Shown here: positions 52,752 to 64,000 of the stretch, piece by piece | Numbering within the stretch: the first letter of the stretch is position 1 | Layout of the letters: each line of letters begins with the position of its first letter | NCBI RefSeq assembly: GCF_029392895.1 | Contig: NZ_CP114200.1 | Location: 8,004,501 to 8,068,500, forward strand | DNA from: Streptomyces sp. 71268 | GTDB lineage: Bacteria; Actinomycetota; Actinomycetes; Streptomycetales; Streptomycetaceae | DNA: 64,000 nucleotides | Direction: 5' to 3' | Notes under the pieces: generated by a model | Databases searched by the model: none | What the model was told of the DNA's origin: nothing | Seen by the model: the letters and a program-made list of their open reading frames with translations, nothing else | Program-made: the position numbers and the translations under genes

Positions 52752-54191
52752 GTGAGCATGACAACCATCGACGTGGGACGGCGCTCCCTCATCAAGCGCG
52801 CCACCGCTGCCGGCCTCCTCACCGTGCCCGCACTCACCGCGCTCAGCGCCTGCGCGACGGGCGGCGGCGGGGGCACGCAGCAGGTCGCCGAGGGCAGGAA
52901 GTCGGCGAGGAACCCGCTGGGGGTCAACGAGAGCGCGGGCCTTGACGTCGTCATCTTCGACGGCGGCTTCGGCGACGAATACGCCAAGGCCGCGCAGGCG
53001 GAGTACGTGAAGGCGTATCCGAAGACGGACGGGAAGATCAAGCATTCGGCGACGCAGAAGATCCAGGCGAAGCTGGCGCCGCGGTTCAACGGTGGTACGC
53101 CGCCGGATCTGATCGACAACTCGGGCGCGGAGCAGATGGATTTCGGCACGCTGGTGTCGAAGGACCAGCTCACCGATTTGCGGGAGTTGTTGGACGCGCC
53201 GTCGCTTGATGATCCGAACAAGAAGGTGCGGGACACGCTACGCCCTGGCGTGTTGGAGATGGGGCAGTTCGAGGGGGACGAGGTCTGGGTCCTGTACTAC
53301 GCCTACACCATCTACGGGGTGTGGTACTCGAAGTCGTTGCTGGCCAAGCACGGCTGGGAGTATCCGCAGACCTGGGACGAGATGCTGAAGCTGTGCGCGG
53401 ACGCGAAGAAGCAGGGGATCGCGGGGTGGACGTACCCGGGGAAGCATCCGTACTACCTGCCGTTCAGTCTGTATCCGTTCATCGCGAAGATCGGTGGCCG
53501 CGAGACGCTGGACGCGATCGACAACCTGGAGCCGAACGCGTGGAAGCACGAGGCGGTGCGGGCCGCGTTCGAGGCGTATCACGAGTTGCAGGCCAAGGGG
53601 TACATCCTCAAGGGCACGCCGGGGCTGGACCATATTCAGTCGCAGGTGGCGTGGAACGAGGGGAAGGCGTTGTTCATCCCGAACGGTTCGTGGGTGGAGA
53701 ACGAGACGAAGAAGACCACGCCGAAGAACTTCGACATGGGTGTGGGTGCGCCGTCGTCGTTGGATTCGGGTGACAAGCTGCCGTACGGGACGATCTGGGC
53801 TTCCGGCGGTGAGCCGTTCATCGTGCCGAAGAACGCCAAGAACCCGCGTGGTGGTATGGAGTTGCTGCGCATCATGTTGGGCGCGAAGTCCACGCGGAAC
53901 TTCATTCAGCAGGTCTCCTCTTTGTCCTCGCTCAATGGTGGTACGGAGGGTTTGCGGCTTCCCCCGGGGTTGGCGTCGGCGCAGGAGTTGTGGAAGAAGG
54001 CGGGGGATAACGTCGTCAATCCGCGGTTGCAGGATTGGTATGTGACGTTGCAGAAGGAGAAGATCGGGGTGGCGGCGTTGGGCGAGATGATGGCCGGGCG
54101 TATGTCGCCGAAGGAGTGCATGGCCAAGTGTCAGAAGTTCGCGGATGAGACGGCGAAGGATTCCGCTGTGAAGAAGTACCGGCACAAGTGA
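52752..54191 (+). CDS. ngcE: N-acetylglucosamine/chitobiose-binding lipoprotein NgcE
   Basis: 479 residues. The signal has twin arginines (RRSLIK, 10-15) and a lipobox LSAC with Cys34, so it is probably a Tat-exported lipoprotein. The mature chain (NESAGLDVVIFDGGFGDEYAKAAQAEYVKAYPK, YYAYTIYGVWYSK, PFSLYPFIAKIGG) matches the NgcE family that binds N-acetylglucosamine and diacetylchitobiose from chitin. GAAGG is 7 bases before GTG 52752; ATG 52758 is the alternative. From about codon 80 on, codon choice shifts to TTG, GAT, CGG and GTG forms unlike the surrounding genes. Confidence 0.9.
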   Translation: MSMTTIDVGRRSLIKRATAAGLLTVPALTALSACATGGGGGTQQVAEGRKSARNPLGVNESAGLDVVIFDGGFGDEYAKAAQAEYVKAYPKTDGKIKHSATQKIQAKLAPRFNGGTPPDLIDNSGAEQMDFGTLVSKDQLTDLRELLDAPSLDDPNKKVRDTLRPGVLEMGQFEGDEVWVLYYAYTIYGVWYSKSLLAKHGWEYPQTWDEMLKLCADAKKQGIAGWTYPGKHPYYLPFSLYPFIAKIGGRETLDAIDNLEPNAWKHEAVRAAFEAYHELQAKGYILKGTPGLDHIQSQVAWNEGKALFIPNGSWVENETKKTTPKNFDMGVGAPSSLDSGDKLPYGTIWASGGEPFIVPKNAKNPRGGMELLRIMLGAKSTRNFIQQVSSLSSLNGGTEGLRLPPGLASAQELWKKAGDNVVNPRLQDWYVTLQKEKIGVAALGEMMAGRMSPKECMAKCQKFADETAKDSAVKKYRHK

Positions 54192-54242
54192 GGATGCGCT
54201 GGCAGTCGCGTCCTTCGTGGGCGAGGAGTGGGGTCGGTAGCA

Positions 54243-55157
54243 GTGCGGCACGGTAAGTACGGCTTCATCGTGGGGTTTTTGTCCCTGCCGTTGGCGATTT
54301 ACGCGGTTTTTGTGATCTCGCCGTTCCTCCAGGCTATCTACTATTCGTTCACGAATTGGAGTGGTCTGAGCTCGGATCTCCAGATGGTGGGGTTCGATAA
54401 TTACCGTAAGTTGCTGGATGACGATGTGTTCTGGCATGCGTTGCGGAACAATCTGGTGTTGTTGCTCGTGTTGCCGCTGGTGACGCTTGGCATGGGGCTG
54501 TTCTTCGCTTTCATGTTGAATGTGGGTGGGCGGCGTAAGGGGGCGGTGGTCTCGGGTGTGCGGGGGTCGTCGCTGTACAAGGTGGTGTACTTCTTCCCGC
54601 AGGTGTTGTCGATCGCGATCGTGGCGTTGGTCTTCCAGTTCGCGTACAACCCGAACAGTGGGGCGTTGAACTCGTTCCTGTCGGGGATCGGGTTGGATTC
54701 GGTGCAGCCCAACTGGTTGGGTGATCCGAGTCTGGCGTTGTGGTGTGTGATGGCGGTGATGGTGTGGAGCAACGTCGGGTTCTATGTGGTGTTGTTCTCG
54801 GCGGCGATGAGCACGATTCCTCGTGGTTTCTACGAGGCGGCGTTGTTGGATGGCGCGAATCGGTTCACGACGTTCTTCCGGATCACGTTGCCGCTGTTGT
54901 GGGACACCGTGCAGACCGGTTGGGTGTACATGGGGATCCTGGCGCTGGACGCGTTCGCGGTGGTGCAGATCATGACGGTCGGTCCTGGTGGCCCTGACTA
55001 CTCGACCGAGGTCCTGACGTGGTTCGTGTACACGAAGGGCATTCGGGACGGGCAGGCCGGTTACGCGACCGCGTTGGGTGTGGCGTTGCTGATCGTCACG
55101 ATGATCTTCGCGACGGTCGTCATGCGACTCGGCCGCCGAGAAAGGCTGGAGTTCTGA
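54243..55157 (+). CDS. ngcF: NgcF permease of the GlcNAc/chitobiose transporter
   Basis: 304 residues, six membrane helices. It starts VRHGKYGFIVGFLSLPLAIYAVFVISPF and has the EAA loop GFYEAALLDGANRFTTFF. The start GTG 54243 follows GAGGAG (54223-54228) at a somewhat long distance; GTG 54228 lies within that element and is less likely. Leucine is largely TTG and many codons end in T, giving this gene the lowest GC3 in the window. Confidence 0.9.
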   Translation: MRHGKYGFIVGFLSLPLAIYAVFVISPFLQAIYYSFTNWSGLSSDLQMVGFDNYRKLLDDDVFWHALRNNLVLLLVLPLVTLGMGLFFAFMLNVGGRRKGAVVSGVRGSSLYKVVYFFPQVLSIAIVALVFQFAYNPNSGALNSFLSGIGLDSVQPNWLGDPSLALWCVMAVMVWSNVGFYVVLFSAAMSTIPRGFYEAALLDGANRFTTFFRITLPLLWDTVQTGWVYMGILALDAFAVVQIMTVGPGGPDYSTEVLTWFVYTKGIRDGQAGYATALGVALLIVTMIFATVVMRLGRRERLEF

Positions 55158-55158
55158 G

Positions 55159-55221
55159 ATGACAGCACCCAGTGCCCGTGCCGTACGCGTACGCCCTGTC
55201 GTGGAGAGGAACGCGCCGTGA
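55159..55221 (+). CDS. possible 20-codon coupling ORF between ngcF and ngcG
   Basis: ATG 55159 begins one base after the ngcF stop and reads MTAPSARAVRVRPVVERNAP, ending in a TGA that overlaps the GTG start of ngcG (GTGA, 55218-55221). A GGAG lies 10 bases upstream. It may be a tiny reading frame that carries ribosomes from ngcF to ngcG, or chance. No similar peptide is known to me. Confidence 0.3.
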   Translation: MTAPSARAVRVRPVVERNAP

Positions 55222-56174
55222 GCGGAGAACTGTCATCCAAGGACCTGGTCGACATGCCCACGGCGCTGGAACTGCCCAGCGAGCAGACCCCCGTGAAAGC
55301 GGTGCCGCCGACGGTGTCGGGTGCCGGGCGGCGGCGTGGGGACCGTGCGGGTGGGGTGCTCAACGTGTTCTCGCACGGGATTCTGGCCGTGTGGGGACTG
55401 TTGGTCACGCTGCCGCTGTTGTGGGCGGCGATGAGTTCGCTCAAGACCGACCGGGAGATCTTCACCTCGCCCTGGTCGCTGCCCTCGTCGCTGCGTTTCG
55501 AGAACTGGTCGGAGGCGTGGAACACCGCCAACATGGGCCGGTACTTCCTGAACTCGGCCGTCGTCGTCGCCGGCTCCCTCTTCGGCACCATGCTGCTGGG
55601 CGCCATGGCCGCCTACGTCCTGGCGCGGTTCGAGTTCCGTGGGAACCGGTTCATCTACTACCTGTTCGTCGGCGGCATGAGCTTCCCGATCGTGCTGGCG
55701 TTGGTGCCGCTGTACTTCGTGTTGCAGAACATGGAGATGCTCAACACCAAGCACGGCCTGATCCTGGTCTACATCGCGTACTCGCTGCCCTTCACGGTCT
55801 TCTTCCTGACCTCGTTCTTCAAAACCCTGCCCACCTCGGTGGCGGAGGCGGCGATGATCGACGGGGCCTCACACACGCGCACGTTCTTCCAGGTCATGCT
55901 GCCGATGGCCAAACCAGGACTGATCAGCATCGGCATCTTCAACTTCCTGGGCCAGTGGAACCAGTACATGCTCCCCTACGTACTCAACCAGGGCGAGGAA
56001 AAGGACAAGCTCCTGCCCCAGGGACTGGTCGAACTCGCCGTCTCCCAGGGATACAAAGGCAACTGGGCCGTCCTCTTCTCCGGCCTGCTCATCGCCATGA
56101 TCCCCGTCCTCGCGGTCTACATCATCTTCCAACGCCAGGTCCAAGCCGGCCTGACCGCGGGTTCGCTGAAATAG
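55218..56174 (+). CDS. ngcG: NgcG permease of the GlcNAc/chitobiose transporter
   Basis: 318 residues. A 50-residue hydrophilic start is followed by six helices (first about 50-72) and the EAA loop SVAEAAMIDGASHTRTFF. It partners NgcF. GAGAGGA lies 8 bases before GTG 55218. Codon use returns to the C-ending pattern through the second half of the gene. No ATPase follows; MsiK is presumably shared. A perfect 15-bp hairpin ends the operon. Confidence 0.9.
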   Translation: MSGELSSKDLVDMPTALELPSEQTPVKAVPPTVSGAGRRRGDRAGGVLNVFSHGILAVWGLLVTLPLLWAAMSSLKTDREIFTSPWSLPSSLRFENWSEAWNTANMGRYFLNSAVVVAGSLFGTMLLGAMAAYVLARFEFRGNRFIYYLFVGGMSFPIVLALVPLYFVLQNMEMLNTKHGLILVYIAYSLPFTVFFLTSFFKTLPTSVAEAAMIDGASHTRTFFQVMLPMAKPGLISIGIFNFLGQWNQYMLPYVLNQGEEKDKLLPQGLVELAVSQGYKGNWAVLFSGLLIAMIPVLAVYIIFQRQVQAGLTAGSLK

Positions 56175-56207
56175 CCGGCCCGCTCCAACCTCCAGGCCGC
56201 GAACACA

Positions 56208-56241
56208 CGTAAGCCGCCGGACACCAGTCCGGCGGCTTACG
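56208..56241 (+). terminator. terminator of ngcEFG
   Basis: Perfect 15-base arms CGTAAGCCGCCGGAC (56208-56222) and GTCCGGCGGCTTACG (56227-56241) with loop ACCA, 34 bases after the ngcG stop. Confidence 0.85.
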
Positions 56242-56389
56242 CGGAAAGTCGAGCGCTCACGCGACATGTCGAGCACGAGAGGACTCAACCGCGTCGAACG
56301 GGAGTGCCGCCCCACACCGCGAGGGAACAGGCGGCGCACAACGACGAGGTGACCGGCCCGTCAACGGGCCTTCGCGGCTCCCGGTGTTT

Positions 56390-56812
56390 CTAGTACTCCA
56401 CCCAGTTGTGCTCCTGGGCCAGTTCGATGATGCGCTTGCGCGCCAACACCAACTGCGTTCCGGTGAGCGAGGGAACGGCGTGCAACAGCGCCTCGGTCAG
56501 CTCGAGTTGGAACTCGGCGGAGGTCAGCACGTCACAGGTGCCGTCCTCGGCCTCGGTACGCACGCGCGGGCGGACCACGTCCCCGGACACCGTGCCGGCC
56601 GGAGCGGAACGCTCGATCAGCCGCACATCGGAGGCCTTAAGACCGCGCTGACCGTCTTCGATGTCGAAAGCGACCCGAAGCCCCGGGCGAAACAGGGACT
56701 TGTCGCTACGCAGGTCGTTCGCGTGCATGAACACGTCCTCATCGCCGTCATCCGGCGTGATGAACCCATAGCCGCGGACCTCGTCAAACCGCAGAATCTT
56801 TCCCGTTGCCAC
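56390..56812 (-). CDS. cold-shock-domain protein with C-terminal extension
   Basis: 140 residues, twice the normal size. The first 68 are a cold-shock domain (ATGKILRFDEVRGYGFITPDDG, RNP1 GYGFI, RNP2 VFMHAND). The C-terminal part (about 90-140: SAEFQLELTEALLHAVPSLTGTQLVLARKRIIELAQEHNWVEY) is helical and not part of the domain. The RNA-binding surface is slightly altered (Tyr for Phe in RNP1). Similar two-part proteins occur in Streptomyces with no known role. It ends at TAG 56390 and is transcribed toward the ngc terminator. Confidence 0.85.
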   Translation of the reverse strand: MATGKILRFDEVRGYGFITPDDGDEDVFMHANDLRSDKSLFRPGLRVAFDIEDGQRGLKASDVRLIERSAPAGTVSGDVVRPRVRTEAEDGTCDVLTSAEFQLELTEALLHAVPSLTGTQLVLARKRIIELAQEHNWVEY

Positions 56813-57279
56813 CGCGAATACCCCACAACTCAGTCAATCGCTACCACAACCATTGGCGCCTCTCGCCGACGCCGGTTCACAGCCTACAAGGAAACCGTCG
56901 CACGGGAAGGGGCGTCCTCCCTGTGCTGAGCACACCCACCGGCAGCGGTGCCCGAGGTGGCGAACGCCCACACAGCACCGGCGTGTGCCACCCGGTGTGC
57001 TCGGCACACCCAGGCGGGTCGAACGGGTGTGACCACCCCGGGATCGCTCACCCCGCCGCCCCAATCTCCGATCCAACCCGCCGCCTCGCCCCGCCGCTCC
57101 AACCCTCCGCCCCAGACAGGTTGTGTCGGGACCGGCGAGGCAGCCTGGTGCCATGTCCGGCACCGGCGGCGTGAACTGTCCGCCTTGCGACGGGATGTGA
57201 CGCACCGGTTTGGCAGGGATGAGACACGTTCCCTGACGGCGCCCTGCGGTGGCGCGAAATCGGCCCTAGCGTGCCGGCC
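56813..57279. other. divergent intergenic region
   Basis: 467 bases without a gene between the cold-shock-domain protein and the SCO6745-like gene. It contains a GTGTGCC/GGCACAC inverted repeat (56983-57009) and, at its right end, TAGCGT (57267-57272), exactly 7 bases before ATG 57280, which fits a leaderless promoter for that gene. Confidence 0.4.
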
Positions 57280-58143
57280 ATGACGACGCCCACTCCGCGT
57301 GAGGCGCGACGCTGCTACCACGCGCTGCATCCCGTCCACGCCGCCTACTACTTCGCGCCCGAGCACGATGACGCGTACGCGGCACTCGGCCTGGAGCGCG
57401 GGCCCATGGCCTATCTCGCCGGGCGGGCGGCGCCGCTCGGGCCGGTGGGCCCGGGTGCCGTGGTGGCGATGTTCTACAACTTCCAGCCTGCCCTGGTGGC
57501 CCGGAACCTGCCGCGCGCCTGGCGGGTGGCCGCGCCGGAGCGGGTGCTCGCCGCCCGACTGCGGATCGTGGACGCCTGCCTGCGGCGGCTGCTCGGGCCC
57601 GAGGCGCTGGCCTCCCGCGAGATAGCCGAGGCGGCCGAGCTCGCGCTGCGGGCCGCCGAGGGGTGCGGGCGCCCCGCGCGACCGCTGTATTCGGCCAACG
57701 CCGACCTGCCCGTCCCCGACGTGCCGCACCTGGCGCTGTGGCACGCCGGGACCCTGCTGCGCGAACACCGGGGTGACGGGCACCTGATGGCGCTCTCGGC
57801 CGCCGGCCTCGACGGCCTGGAGGCGCTGGTGACCCACTCGGCCACCGGCACCGGCTGGAAGCCTCGGTACCTCCAGACCCACCGTGGCTGGTCCGCCGCC
57901 GACTGGGCCGCCGCGCAGGAGCGGCTGCGGGAGCGCGGCCTGTTGCGGGACGACGGCGAACTGACGGAGCGGGGGATGGAGTTGCGCCGCTCCATCGAGG
58001 CCGAGACCGATCGACTCGACCTCGCCCCCTACCGCCACCTGGGCGCGGTCGGTACGCGGCGCCTGACGGAGCTGGCCGGGCCGCTCGGCAAGACCGTACT
58101 GGCCGGCGACGGACTGCCGCTGGCGCACCTGGGCAAGGGGTGA
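57280..58143 (+). CDS. SCO6745-family protein
   Basis: 287 residues, cytoplasmic and helix-rich. The start REARRCYHALHPVHAAYYFAPE and LYSANADLPVPDVPHLALWHAGTLLREHRGDGH are hallmarks of an actinobacterial family named after SCO6745, with winged-helix-like parts (WAAAQERLRERGLLRDDGELTERG) toward the C-terminus. Function is unknown; a regulator or small-molecule enzyme are both possible. TAGCGT 7 bases before the ATG and no Shine-Dalgarno sequence suggest a leaderless mRNA. It precedes the NRPS by 566 bases and is probably not part of that cluster. Confidence 0.82.
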   Translation: MTTPTPREARRCYHALHPVHAAYYFAPEHDDAYAALGLERGPMAYLAGRAAPLGPVGPGAVVAMFYNFQPALVARNLPRAWRVAAPERVLAARLRIVDACLRRLLGPEALASREIAEAAELALRAAEGCGRPARPLYSANADLPVPDVPHLALWHAGTLLREHRGDGHLMALSAAGLDGLEALVTHSATGTGWKPRYLQTHRGWSAADWAAAQERLRERGLLRDDGELTERGMELRRSIEAETDRLDLAPYRHLGAVGTRRLTELAGPLGKTVLAGDGLPLAHLGKG

Positions 58144-58177
58144 GGCGCCGATGGCGATCCGGGGGCCCACCGAGAAA

Positions 58178-58256
58178 CGGGAATTTCGAATCCCGAAAGG
58201 CTTGACTCGGTCGAGCGATGTGATGAGATGCTGCACGGGTTAGTGGGAATTCCGAA
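58178..58256 (+). promoter_or_regulatory. probable NRPS promoter flanked by repeated operator elements
   Basis: TTGACT (58202-58207) and TGAGAT (58224-58229) make a plausible promoter with 16-base spacing. GGGAATTTCGAA (58179-58190) and GGGAATTCCGAA (58245-58256) are near-identical direct repeats 66 bases apart, on either side of it. The first is also the left part of a palindrome (CGGGA...TCCCG, 58178-58195). An activator or repressor binding both would control the NRPS 450 bases downstream. Confidence 0.5.
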
Positions 58257-58709
58257 GCCGCGCGATCCGCTACGTACGGGCGCTGCGAACAGTACGCGGA
58301 ACCCATTCTCGACCGACCCCGGCCATGCGAACCGGAGCCGGGGCGAACCACTTACGAGTGTGACTTCACCGATACGACGGGCGCGAAGGAGATGAGCGGC
58401 ACCGAAACGTAGCTGACGGGTTCTTGTTGCCTAACGGGGGGCAGCTACTCGGACCTCATTCCGAACCTCTTCCACCGACATCGGGCTGCCTAAGGCCCCG
58501 CCGTCGTACCGAACTGACCAGGCGTTTCACGGAACAGCCAGCCTTGGCGCGCGGTGTGGTCGCCATGCTCGCGCAGCGCGGGGCGGCGCGTTCGGCGACA
58601 GGGGAGACCCGACCCGCGAGGGTCTTTGCACAAGGGTTTCCCGGCGCGTCGATTCGGCGATGGCGGATGAGGCTTCGGGCCTGCCTGGAACACATCTGAG
58701 GAGTCACTC
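58257..58709 (+). other. long untranslated leader of the NRPS gene
   Basis: About 450 bases with lower GC than the flanking genes and no convincing frame. CCCCGGC/GCCGGGG (58317-58343) can form a hairpin. A six-codon frame at 58391 sits directly on a GAAGGAG element but too close for normal initiation. TGAGGAG (58697-58703) then sets the NRPS start. Confidence 0.4.

Positions 58710-64000
<5,291 letters not shown>

Noticed and set aside
58424..58699. 91-codon frame starting at TTG just before the NRPS
   Set aside because: No ribosome binding site, arginine-rich composition and no similarity that I can recognise. It lies in the NRPS leader.

Overview
The window is very GC-rich, has strongly C/G-biased third codon positions, and carries Sec and Tat secreted enzymes, GTG starts, leaderless promoters and sugar ABC transporters without their own ATPase. 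Together these point to a Streptomyces (or close actinomycete) chromosome. I see no tRNA, rRNA, CRISPR array, insertion sequence or phage gene.

Region by region. 1-9.4 kb: the 3' end of an unknown gene, a decayed small secreted-protein gene, a secreted subtilisin-type protease, a cupin/zinc-ribbon protein, a secreted SGNH hydrolase, a phosphoribosyltransferase, an S4 RNA-binding protein, a two-helix membrane protein, and a TerD-CAP-CAP fusion gene broken by a one-base frameshift in a G6 run. 9.7-17 kb: a Tat-type GH3 beta-glucosidase, an F420-dependent oxidoreductase, a GNAT acetyltransferase, a PanE-like reductase and a sulfotransferase. 17.3-20.1 kb: a cold-shock protein followed by a DEAD-box RNA helicase, both with unusually AT-rich leaders, then an Rrf2 regulator. 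20.2-23.2 kb: a divergent AraC regulator and Fsr-like efflux pump, then snapalysin. 23.3-26.1 kb: a metal-efflux P-type ATPase divergent from an NmtR/CzrA-like ArsR sensor. 26.7-31.5 kb: a secreted GDSL hydrolase, a secreted isoaspartyl peptidase, and a coupled OlsB/OlsA-like pair for ornithine lipid. 31.6-34.4 kb: a TetR regulator, an alpha/beta hydrolase beside a clear operator, a DUF2277 protein and another TetR regulator.

34.5-38.0 kb (minus strand) is a compact carnitine catabolism operon: BKACE cleavage enzyme, carnitine dehydrogenase and thioesterase, preceded by an unusual regulator that joins an XRE-type HTH to a TetR protein. Together these enzymes would turn carnitine into glycine betaine. 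38.3-41.9 kb is a three-gene oxidoreductase / DUF993 / TIM-barrel operon behind a LacI-type operator, probably for an uncommon sugar or polyol. 42.1-45.4 kb is an alkylation-repair group (Ada-AlkA fusion and a PF09859 oxygenase). 45.6-52.4 kb is a divergent sugar regulon: DeoR regulator and GH4 glycosidase on one side, PfkB kinase, binding protein and two permeases on the other, with a 53-bp inverted repeat between them. 52.7-56.2 kb is ngcEFG, the N-acetylglucosamine/chitobiose transporter, with codon use unlike its neighbours. 56.4-58.1 kb carries a cold-shock-domain protein and an SCO6745-family protein.

From 58.7 kb to the window end runs one open NRPS gene (C-A-T-C-A...). Module 1 has a serine-type specificity code. 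The second adenylation domain appears to be interrupted, right at the window end, by the start of a luciferase-like monooxygenase domain. The NRPS, the carnitine operon with its fused regulator, and the DUF993 operon are the least ordinary parts of the window.
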